Below, piece after piece: positions 47,301 through 58,300 of a stretch of DNA of 64,000 nucleotides. The notes under the pieces are model-generated. The model worked only from the letters and a program-made list of their open reading frames with translations, had not been told where the DNA came from and did no database searches. The stretch's first letter is position 1; each line of letters begins with the position of its first letter. The stretch spans positions 24,666,109-24,730,108 of the forward strand of contig OX243828.1 in the NCBI GenBank assembly GCA_945859605.1, given 5' to 3'. Origin of the DNA: Lumbricus rubellus (lineage: Eukaryota; Annelida; Clitellata; Crassiclitellata; Lumbricidae). A program made the position numbers and the translations under genes.

Positions 47301-50073
47301 TGTCTCATCATTGATTCTCTTGTAACCCCAACGAGGTCTGTATTCCTACAAAGCACAATTTTAAGCAAATCTTGGCAAAATGGTTACCCTGGATACGCTG
47401 GAAGGGCTCCATACCAAGTACACTATAGTAAACCAAAATTCATATGTTGCACTATATCGAAACAGCAGACACTTGTAAAATAAATAAAATTATTAATTGA
47501 CTAAACCCTGCTCTAATCCCAGGCTTTTCCTAGCGTGCAGTTCTATACAAAATGTGCAGTTCTAAATGGATTTGTGCAGTTGCTGAAGCACTTCTGTGCA
47601 ATTAAAAATAGTTTTAAAAAATGGCCATTGTGCTCCAATTGGAAGAAATTTACCACGTATGGAAATGTAAAGAAGGGGTTGCGCAGTTATAAAAAAATCC
47701 TTTAAAAAGTCCAGCTCTAATCTCATCTGGTCTTAATGGTGTCACTTCGAAAAAGTTCAGCAGTCTAGTCAATTCCTCGAGTCAATCACAATTCCCTTTA
47801 CCACAGAAAATCGTCACCAAACTGAATATCCTTTTTGTTTCTAAATTACCTTGAGCTCCTCGTCGTAAACCATTCGGGTTTTCTTCTTCTTTTGAATGCC
47901 TTTCAGCTTCGCAAACGTTTCCCATTTCGTTGCCTTCTTCGCAGAAGGTATCTGTTGAAAAAAGAACAAAGCAAACCAATGCTAGACACCAGAAACTGTA
48001 ACCAGAAACCAAAAATTATACTCAGTTGTCAACAGTGTATAACAATGAAACTACACAGTTAAACAAACAATAGATAGATTTGTATTCAACTATTTAATGC
48101 TTAGCCTTTAGTAAAAGGTAAACCCTAACCCTAACAGTCTTCCCGATCATGTGTATAATGCATCATCTCTGGAGGGATTTGAATCAAGACTCAAGACCTT
48201 TCTATTTCAACTATCATATAACTGCCATTAACTTTTTGAACTCATGTACAGCCCCCTTTCCTCCGGCCTCGGCTGAGCTACAGCGCTATATAAATTGTCT
48301 TATTATTATTAGTAGTAGTAAATGAAGTGTTGCAAATATGTTTTATGGCTCTACTGAACATTCTGCTGCTAAGAAGAATTCGCTAGAATCACTTACTCGT
48401 TTTTCTCTCGGTAATCGGGTTACTCCTTGTGGCAGCTGCAACATGCAAAGCACCGTTAATGATTACAAGAATTTTTTAACAACAATGCAAGGCTGTGCGT
48501 TATATCAGACATGAGTCAAAATCAGCTAAGAGCGATTTAGGACAAAGAAAGTGAATGACTGAGGTCAAGAAATAGATGGCTCTCCATTTACTTTCAAACA
48601 CATATTTACTCCTAAAACTAAAAGTTGTTCATAAAGCCAGCAGAAATTGTTACTTTAAAAACAAATTACAACGTTGCTCATCTTTCTTTGATTAACAAGT
48701 TCAGACAGTTTCAAATCAAATCAAAGATCAATTTCTGTTGTAAACACCAAAACGAAAGGCAATTGCCAACATAATTTTTTATTACCTGATAAATTTGTAA
48801 AATGACACAATTGGATGGAATTTAAATGTACTACATTTTCAGAAAAACAGCGGGTAAAAAAGAATGTCAGAGATAATCAAAGAACCCTTAGAATTCAAAA
48901 TTCAGGAAAAACTAAAGATGACAACAAATAACACAATTTTCATTCAATGACGCTCTGTGTAGCCGAGATAGTGTTGCAAGCAATTGTGAGTGCACATCTA
49001 AAAATGGCACCATATTAACTACCCATTACAGTTTGAAGACTACAAAGCGTCAGCAATTTACCTTGACAATGTAGACATCCTCAACTCTTTCTGCAGGTAA
49101 CTGGAAAGATATAAACAGCATCACCATTAACATAATGACAGCATTGTAACGTCAACTGCATTATTAGTTGCTTGGTGTCAAGGTAACATAAATATTACAC
49201 ATTTATGTACCCTTTGGATTTGACAATGTTGAAATCAAAGCATCAAGTTTAATTACCAGAACAGTGAAGAACACAACCATGGCAATATACGTTTCACATT
49301 CCACACAGGATGCAATAAAAAAACCTGTCCATGTAGTTTTTTTCCAACGTTTGTTCACCATCAATTATGATATATCTAAAAGGTGCTACATAAATGTTCC
49401 AATACAAGCAGTTAAATTCAGAAGGAACAGTAACGCTGTACTTACCTTCCAGAGCTGTGCAATTAATAGCTGTGCATCACCACGTGCAACATTTCTTAGA
49501 CATTTGTCAACATCGGTTCTGTACAGAAAATATCATTCATTAAATAGCAGTGAACAACGATTCTACAATTAAAATCATTTAAACTTTTGGGCAAAATTTA
49601 AATAAGTAGCATACATTCTGAGCCTTAAACGACCAGCATATTTTTTAAAGTAGCAACCTGAAGCACAAGAAACCCATTAAACCCATCACCGTTTTTGACT
49701 GAAGACGAGAGTGCTCAATGAAAATAGTTACATAATCGACATTTCTAAGTGTTTATTTTAAGCACTACTCTATATTGCCTCAAACTTCTATTCTAAGCAA
49801 TATAAAAAGGGAAATGAAGCAATAACATATAATATGTGCCTCTGTAGGTAATTAAACATGCACCATTAAAAAACACGGATTTTTTAAGCTTCGCCACGTT
49901 TAGATCAGTATACATGATATATTATCGCCCGTCAACTACCTAAATTCATCTTCTTTTATCGCGTTTGAATCCGAGACCGCCATATTTCCAATATCAAATT
50001 CAACATCAATGTCCTTGTCCACTTCTATAGTTTTGAAGTTAGAATGCTGTGCGATAGTTTCTAAGATATCCAT
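44341..50073 (-). CDS. RRS1: RRS1 ribosome biogenesis regulator, 10 exons, 410 aa
   Basis: CDS = complement(44341..44707, 45279..45415, 45704..45858, 46713..46820, 47267..47345, 47850..47951, 48397..48435, 49062..49100, 49446..49518, 49940..50073), 1233 nt, phases consistent. RRS1 works in the nucleolus, recruiting 5S RNP proteins (uL18, uL5) to the pre-60S particle with RPF2. Visible family wording: VEFDIGNMAVSDSN, ARGDAQLLIAQLWKLPAERV, TRLPREK, KWETFAKLKGIQKKKKTRMV, YRPRWGYKRINDETKEW and FEKRIKAKKERVAKNE. The last exon encodes a basic repeat tail of about 120 residues (KKGPGSEKGPGAKKGFG and variants), longer than the GGKRKGG tail of the 365-aa human protein. Human RRS1 has a single coding exon, whereas this gene is much divided. 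The ATG at 50073 is the natural start. Confidence 0.95.
44455..44650. repeat. Coding minisatellite in RRS1 last exon
   Basis: Units of about 24-48 bases, such as CTTTCTTAGCACCAGGACCT, repeat across the lysine/glycine-rich tail. The length and phase keep other frames open, giving long false ORFs on both strands (44313-44732 minus, 44354-44773 plus). Confidence 0.85.
45586..45640 (+). mobile_element. LINE/SINE tail fragment
   Basis: CTCTGAGTAGAAATCTTGAA then GGGGCGTTATAGCAAGTGCT: the shared 3' tail alone, in the intron of RRS1 between exons 45704-45858 and 45279-45415. Confidence 0.75.
46061..46131. mobile_element. ~70-bp TTAA-flanked MITE
   Basis: TTAACCCTTTAAGGACCAGC at the left and GCTGGTCGTTAAAGGGTTAA at the right are near-perfect inverted repeats bounded by TTAA. 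It lies in an RRS1 intron. Confidence 0.85.
46373..46443. mobile_element. ~70-bp TTAA-flanked MITE, diverged
   Basis: TTAACACTTAATCAACCAGC and TCGTCACTAAAGGGTTAA resemble the element at 46061 in ends, centre (TTTCCCA) and length. Only 241 bases separate the two. Confidence 0.72.
48136..48325 (+). mobile_element. LINE 3' fragment
   Basis: The plus frame reads SLPDHVYNASSLEGFESRL then KTFLFQLSYN, a reverse transcriptase C-terminus of CR1/L2 type. It ends GAGCTACAGCGCTATATAAA followed by an ATT/AGT run. It lies in an RRS1 intron, antisense to the gene. Confidence 0.8.
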
Positions 50074-50601
50074 CTTAAATTTAAGGGTTTTATAAGTAAA
50101 TTTCAATTAAATAGACGAAACACCACGCGAGCCAAATGAATGAAACATCAAAGACTACACACATTTGGGAAGAAAATATTGCAATGCATTGTGGGACTTT
50201 TGGTTCTCTGTTGCCCAATATACCTTGATGTTTAGTTGTTTCAGCTAAGTTGTTTCAGGTTAACTTAATTCTTAGTTGCTAAGAATGTGATTGTTGCCTT
50301 ACACATCGCCTTCAGTAGTGTGTTATATTGTAACTTTTTTGTTTCACTGTTGTTGGACTGAAGGCGACTCTGAGTGGATTTTTTGAAGGGGCGCTATAGA
50401 AATTCTTTAAATGAATGAATGAACCTACCCTGTACTCAACAGAACAGTTAACATCAGCCTTATTGGCAAGATCAGCAAGAAATACTAACCTAAGCCTTGC
50501 TATTAGGGACGTCTGCTATGGAGACCAAGATGGCAATTAAAAATTGGAACAGACAGAGAGGTGTCTAAAGAAGACACCGTAGGCCTATGCTTACTCATAT
50601 A
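50074..50601. other. RRS1 upstream region with a retroelement tail
   Basis: Should hold the RRS1 promoter near 50074-50200; no TATA box is clear. A LINE/SINE tail fragment (GGCGACTCTGAGTGGATTTT, GGGGCGCTATAGAAATTC and a TGAATGAATG run) is at 50360-50425. Confidence 0.5.
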
Positions 50602-50771
50602 CAGGGCTGTACTGACAAAATTGGAGGCCAGTAAGCCTACAGGCCCTACAGGCTAAAGTTGATTAGGTCTATCGACTCTATCTACAGGTAATTTTCCCCG
50701 TATACTACACACAAATATTTGTGAGGAGAGTACATGATGTATACCTGCATATACCCTCAATTACAGCCCTG
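50602..50771. mobile_element. hAT MITE, 170 bp
   Basis: Starts CAGGGCTGTACTGACAAAAT and ends TTACAGCCCTG. Flanks CTCATATA and CTCATAAA match at 7 of 8 bases. The left end is close to the inverted right end of the 22255-22609 element, so they form one family. Confidence 0.8.
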
Positions 50772-52362
50772 CTCATAAAAGTAATACTTTGAACAGTTTG
50801 TAACCTTGCACAATGTGAGACTTACACGAATATTTGTACTCGAAATAACATTTGTACACCATTTGGAGCAAAAGAATTTTACTGTTGTACACTGAAAATA
50901 TATTTACAAACAAAGGAAATCTGCCCCACACTGATTCAGTTAAATAAAAATCATATAAAATCATGTAATTTCATTTGCGATGCATATGAGGTTTTATTGT
51001 AACATTCAAATTCAATTTACATACATTGCTTACAGCAATTGCATAAAATTTTGATCACAGACAATATCTACCGAGCAAAAACAGTTCAATGAATATACCG
51101 CTGTAAAAAAATTCAGCAGTCATCCACGTAACCTAGAAGCTACTTCAGTTATTAATTGCAATCAACTGTCAATGCATAATAAATGAGAAACCGTAACCAC
51201 GAATGTGTCAATCAATCAATCCAGCAATCAATAAAATAATTAATCAGTCAATAAAATCCTAGGCTTAGGCAATCAAATGTCATAATCATAATTCATAACG
51301 ACAAGGGGAGATCCAGAAGGCTTCTTTCGACCAGGGGTGCAACTAGAATATTTGGGGTGCTCCTATCAATAGCGTCTAAGGTGCGACACTGAGTGCTTCA
51401 GGCATGAAGCTCATAATGACTGGGGACCGCTGCAAGCTCCCCACTAAAGGTCAGAACCCCAGAAACCAACGCATTTTTAGCTGTTGACATAAACCGGAGC
51501 ATGTATCAGGTCCCTGTTTGCCAGCTGTTTAGGAACGATACTCCGGCAAACTTCAAGTAGTTTTTTTCCAGAGTCGCAGACTAACACAATTCAGAATTTT
51601 ATTTTAAAGCCTGCATGCTTGTTTGTGCAATCTGAAGGACTGAAAGAGAGAGAGCACAACCCTACCCTAAATAACTCATTGAATTTGCGGAAATTGTGTC
51701 ACCTTTTCAACCTGGGGTGGTCATACTGGTTGTACATGGTTCCCTATAACTCAGAAAATCAAAGGCACTTCAACAACAACAACAACAACAACACTGAAAA
51801 AACAGGTTTTGATAAAGATCCAAACACCACACAAGAATAACCTTCTGCCTATAAATTATGCATATCTCAACAATTATTATGTACGACCTTTTGCAGACTT
51901 CTCAAAGGCACTGAACATGGCCACACGATAGAACTAATCAGGCAAGACTTAGCACAGCCCAAAATCATCATGCATGGTATCTAAAAAAGTCCCATGAACC
52001 CACATCTTCCACACAAGCTTCGTACACTCCATTTACATGACCATAGGCGTACGAGGCGGGGGTCCAGAGGGGCAAATGCCCCCCCCCCCCAAATTTCAGA
52101 CAAGTCTGGTTTTTCGGGCAAACACAGCACCGGACGACTAAAAAACGTTGTCAACTTTTTTGCTGGATATATTTTTGGGGCAGAAGTTCAATCTTTGCCC
52201 CCCACCCCACTGCTGAAATCTCCCATACGCCTATGTACATGACGGAAAAATATGCAACCGAAAAAGTCACATTTGTAACGCAGACCTGCCTATGATATCA
52301 ACAACATTCCCTGCCACAGATATTCCCTGCTTCAGCGTGAATCACTGACCACGAAAAAATTG
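50772..52362. other. Intergenic DNA, no gene recognised
   Basis: AT-rich with a short (CAA)n run at 51771-51792. The SLC41A 3' UTR (minus strand) must begin at 52362. A hAT MITE is listed separately. Confidence 0.45.
52042..52235. mobile_element. hAT MITE, 194 bp, 8-bp TSD
   Basis: Ends CATAGGCGTACG and CATACGCCTATG are imperfect inverted repeats, flanked by the perfect duplication TACATGAC (52034-52041 and 52236-52243). C-rich and G-rich subterminal blocks are present. Confidence 0.9.
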
Positions 52363-55300
52363 TCACTGGACGTAGAAGGCAAGTGCAAGAAGAACAGCAC
52401 CCAAGAGATCACCAATTGCTGTCAGGTATGGTATGGAGAAATTGTCTGGATCCAAGCCGCGGCTCCATAACCAGTGAACCAACCAGTTGGCCGTGTGCAA
52501 CAGCATTGCCACCTAGCGTACAGAGATTGAAAACAAGTTGCCACTAATTACAATTCGTTGTATGTTCTCTAGTAAATATTACATAGTAAATACAATTATA
52601 CGTAGTATAAACCGCTAAATGCATAGCATTATACTGTCAGACTTGTTTGTTCCACGAGCTAGGACCACTATGTGGGGCATGGTAGTGTAGTGATGGCGTC
52701 GTTGCCTTAAAGCCGGAAGGTTCGAGGTTCGAATCCCCCCTCAAGCCACCGCGTAGGGACCTTGGGCAAGTCCTTCACTCGCAATTGCTCAGCACTTTGG
52801 CGTGAAACTCCGATGCAGTGTCCTCTCTGCATTCGGGAGCGCCTCAGAGTGAGATAGCTTGAAGGGGCGCTATAACAAGTGCACATAAAAACTATTGCTC
52901 AAACTCGATTCTTTATCATCATTGTACCCTCCTTATAAAAGTCCCTTTCATCCACTCTTCATGCGACTCTTCTTTCTTGATCGCTATCTACATCTCTGTC
53001 TTCTTAAGACATATCTTGGGGTTCTCGTACTGGGAGCGTTACTGAATGATCATGGGTGTGAGTGTTGCTATAGAAACGACTACATTACATTACATTATAC
53101 ATTCATGTATGCATGTATTGGAGTCGTAGATTGAATATAATGACAGTTCAACCTAAACAAACCTTGCAAGTCTATGATCAGTTAGAAAACCAATGTGCCG
53201 CATTACCACATATTTTAAAACTCACAGGCAATGTTTACATATATCCCCAGTAGGCCTATTCCAATCTACGACCACACAAATAAGCAACCCATTTGAGTTG
53301 GGTGTGCCTCTGAGTGAAAAATCTTGAAGAGGCGCTATAACAAGTGCTTATACATACATAAATTCACCTGCATCAGTGCGGCCACTAGATAGGCCGCAAC
53401 GAAACCTAACGTCGGCTGCCACTCGTCCCTGTGCAGGAGCCATATGGCAAGCGTGAAGATGACCTGACCAGGGATGACCATGCCCAGAAGCACTCGAGCG
53501 GAACGACCCCCGGAACCTGAACACCAATCAGACAGGTTTCAACAGGTAAACAGAGGTTGATCAGCGAACATGTACTAATCCTTTGCTTACTGAGAAATGT
53601 ATTTACATCTTAGTCTTTAAATATAACTATACGAAAACAATACAAAACAACTGAAATTTGATAATGCCCTCCTTACAAAGCTCAGAAGTGCACATTGAAG
53701 TTCGGTGGTAATTAAAACTATCTATAGATACTATATAGGTAGACTCAAAGAGGAAAGTGAGTACTACGAACAGGATGTAAAGCTAGACTTCCCACAGTGT
53801 ATTCTTACAACAGACATACAACAAAGTAATGTAATTAGTAATACACAGGGTGGGCCAAAAAAAGTAATCCTCTGCAGTTTTTGCCAACATTTTGGCCAGA
53901 AGTAAGAAATTTTAATTCAAGTTTTACAGGCTTTAAAGACAATTCATATCTACGCACACCAGCCAAATTTCACGAAAAAATGTCGAACAAAACAAACGTT
54001 ATTTCACTTTTAGCGAGTCCACCCACTGGTGGAAAGCCGAGTTTAACCCTAGATGGGTGATAGGTATAGAATCATGTCTGTCCAGATGTAACTGTTCTTC
54101 AAGCAAGAGTATTATCAAATTTTTTAAAACTACTCTCCTCTCCATGCCGGCCTTTATCAGCCCCAGCTACATAATGGAATAGTAAGACTTAGCGTGATCC
54201 AGTCCATACCACTGCCAAATATGGACAGGCACGGATTGGGGCAACCCTGGACAGAATTTTCCGGAAGAACTCCTGGCTTTGACGCTTTATGGAGGGCGGT
54301 TGTGAGCCGACTTGCCTGAATGGCAACAAGATTGCCACCGATTCCTAAAAGCAATTGAAGATACATATCCATCCACAAGTTACTAAACTACCAAAGACAA
54401 CAAGTGTTAATCATTATCATTATTATTAAATAAAAATTGTATTGCGCGCAAGGTCACACCGAAATGTGAATTTGAGGTGCGGATAGTCAGTCAGCCACCG
54501 GAGGAAGATGCAATTAGATATCCATGGGCTTGAAAGTCAAGGAGAAGTAGTGTTTTGAGCCGCTTTTTGAAGGAAGTGAAATGGAGCTTCGAAGAGAGAG
54601 CGTTGCATTTTCGTCATTTTCTTCCGTTATTATCAGTATGTCAAGTTTTAGTATCAGTTCTACCTTTAATTACAATGCAATATCTAGACTTCAATTATAC
54701 TATTCACTATCAATATAAGTACAAACTTCATTACAACACATCCACCAGCTGTGCTAGATGAAAAACCACATACAAGCTGACATTACAAATTCTCAAGGAT
54801 GTGACTAAACACCATATCTAACCGTTAATGACTGGCTGGAACATAGCGATTCCCTCAAAGCTCGATATCGTATGATCCAGAATCAGGCCACCTAGGCTGA
54901 ATACATACAAAGCACAAAGCTTAATTAGTTCAAATAAAACAGGTTCATGTAACAATTAATAATTTGAGACTGGAAATTTATTTATAGAATTTTTTTGTTG
55001 AGAGGCTGTAACAAAGCTGTCTGTTGTGGGTCACTGTAGTCTATTGGTTACAGCAAGTGGGTCACGTCACCATAGCTGATTGGTCAGAGCAAGTGGGTCA
55101 CTGTAATCGATTGGTCAGAGCAAGTGGGTCACTGTAGTCGATTGGTCAGAGCAAGTGGGTCACTGTAACCTATTGGTTACAGCAAGTGGGTCACGTCACC
55201 ATAGCTGATTGGTCAGAGCAAGTGGGTCACTGTAGACGATTTGTCAGAACAAGAGGGTCACTGAATTTTTCCAAACTGGTGCTATATAAATTGAAGCTAG

Positions 55301-58300
55301 CAATAACAAATTACAATTAACACATGGCATGCAAGGTCAAACAACCACCCAGTGTTGGCTTTTTCTATTACTCTCAGCGGCTCAGATAAATTTTCCAAAG
55401 TGGTGCTATATAAATTGCTTTGTCTTCTTCATCACCCAAGTGAGTGAATCTGGAGGGTAAGAGATAGGATGAAAAGTAATCACCTACTGATTACCATAGC
55501 GCCAATGACGGGCGTCCATCCATTGTAGAGGACATCACACGTGTACTTATTCTCATGCGCGATGTACCACCATAGCGGCATGAACAGCAAGACGCAAACC
55601 AGCACGAAAGGGGTAACCCATGAGCTTGACTCCGCTTCTACAAAGAACAACAACAGTTACATATGAGAATACTTCGGCGAGTGCAAAACTTCAGATTTGC
55701 AACATCAAACAAAAATGGCATCATAAGGAAAACAAGAATAGTAACTGACAATCACATTGGATCTCGTACCTTTAGCTCATTTTGGTCAATATATAATCAG
55801 GGAAATAGGAATTAAGATGGGACTGCATCCATGTTCGGTGTGCCTTGGCTCAAAGTCGGTTGTGATAGGTCCCTCGACATGGAATGGCCTTCTCCTCTTC
55901 TACTGGCTAAGCTCATATCCGGACTCTTTCCGCATCTTCTCACTCTCTGCAGATAATTCTTTTCCCTGTGGCTTCTGTGCTGAAAGTGCCTCTGAGCAGC
56001 AGAGGTGCTCTGTAAATTTAGATATGATATGATATAAAAACAACAACCACAACCACTACTACCACTACTACTACTATCACTACCACTACCACTACTACAA
56101 ATAATAATAATACTAATCATCTCTGGTTCCCGACATCAACATGCCACATGTTCAGCTCATGCTCCTTACCAAGACTGCTGAACAGTGATGATGAGATGCC
56201 AGCCAACAGCAGGATTGTCGTCAAATCCCCGAGACTTCCAGCAATGGGAGTGGCAACGTTGTCGGGATTTATGTGGAATCTTTTCGATAGAATTACAACT
56301 CCGATGACCAGAGATCCTACAAAAAGTGGGTATACTCTTTAATTTCACTTTTTCTATTGCCTAAACAAAGTTTCAATTTTCGTTTATTTAGAAAATGAGA
56401 CAAATCCGGGTGACACACCACACCCAGTTACACATCAAAGCACAATATATAGAAGAAAAAAATAACTAATTAGCATGCTCTCACTTTAACTTCTCACTTT
56501 ATGAACAAACATTGCAAAAACAAACCGCAACAAAGAGGCAATTCACAATCATTTTCATTCGATTCGTCTTTTAGGACAATTTTTTAATCAAACATACCAA
56601 ATTGTTACCCTAAGACCTGACAACATTCTCACTTTGGAATAATCAGATATATTATATAGTATTTAGAGTTTTTTAGACTATAAATAAACAAAAAAGCAAA
56701 TAATAGGAAACGTAATCCAACCATTACTTCTTTGCTACACTAGTACATTTTCCCATCTGGCACACCATGGTTGGCTTGCTCAAAATTAACTCATACCATA
56801 CATTAAACTCTAATTTAAAGCAAATCAAATGAAAAGAAAGTTAGATATAAGCAGTAACGTTTCTCACCGAGTATTAGACTGGCGAGCGATGCCGTTAGGA
56901 CGCTGCTTGTCATGAGTAGAAGTCCGTGATGAATATTCGACTTTCTCCTCGGGATCCAGCTGAGAAAGATCGCAAAAACGGAGCTGAGAAAACCAACGAC
57001 GACTGCTTGGACCTAAACAAAACACACAGACAAATTCACAATGACAAATAAAATGATTTATTAAACTTTCCTAAGTGCTTCTGTGGGGCACAGTGGATGA
57101 TTGGTTAGAGCATTCGGCCTGTAATGTAGAGAACCTTTTTACATGTTACAGCTCAAGTCTCACAAATATGAGGCAGCTACTGCAATCGTAATCGCAATCA
57201 TTAATTTATATAGCGCCACTTCACGAGAAAAACTCCTCAGAGGCGCTCCGACCTGACATCACCAAACCACAATCAAAGACAATGGTTTTCAATTGAATGC
57301 GGAAAAGGGGCAAAGATAGACAAAGAAGTTCATTACGGAGACTCCTAGGTAACTTATTCCAGAAAGATGGACTGACCGTAGCAAAGCCTTTATGCAGTGC
57401 TGTGGAAGCTATAGCCATAAGGACAACCAGGTCACCCTGGAACTGGCACATAAAGCCCTAAGATAAATCAGGGTTATTGCCTAGGGACCTCGAGCAAGTT
57501 TTTCACTTACAGTTGCTCCGCACCATTGTTATCATCCATGTTTTCTTAATAATTCTGTCTAAATATATTTGGTATGAATCGCAAAAGAAATCCAAAACAG
57601 CAAGAATAGTGCTCTATGAATCTATTATGGTGGTACTGTGATATTATAAATAACATAGATCTGCAATCACTTCTATCCAAGAAAGCATTGCATACCTGAG
57701 TAAGTGCTAGATTGCCTCCTGCCATGGATGCCTGATCACTGGCCAAATCCATGTGGCCTAAGTTTGCCTAGAAATCAAATCAGAATAACAAATCCTTTAA
57801 AAATTCACAGCAACTATGTTTCTATACACTACAAAGTACATAAAATGCGAAGGTTTATTTTCATTTATATAATATGAACTGCTCGGAACTTCTAAATTTC
57901 AACCATCTAATGGTTGCCTTGAAAAATACCTTGAAAACTTTGTAAGTTAAAATTATGCCAATGAAGACTTGACATTTGGTAACCAAGACTTTCACCTGGC
58001 TATAGGTCTTTAAATAATGACATACTTCATGCTTAATGACGTACTTTAGGCCTATTTCATAAGTTACTTAATCACATCTAACACAGACAATAGAAATCAA
58101 GCAGAAAACTTTGCATGAAGACTTAATACAAGAAGGCAAGTTTCGAAAATTAGCATAATCAACTATGACTAATTAGTAACTTCTATTATGCTTGTGTAGT
58201 CAACCAGTGACACAAATTAGCGAATTAATTAACGATTTCATGAATTAATTTATTCAATAATATTCAATGAATTGAAAATTGTCATGCATGGAGCCAAGAC

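Noticed and set aside
48119..48136. AACCCTAACCCTAAC telomere-like repeat
   Set aside because: Only about two and a half units inside an intron next to a LINE end; too short to mean a telomere scar.
53845..54100. ACAGGGTGGGCCAAAAAAAG as a mariner-like terminal repeat
   Set aside because: No matching inverted end could be found downstream, so no element can be defined.
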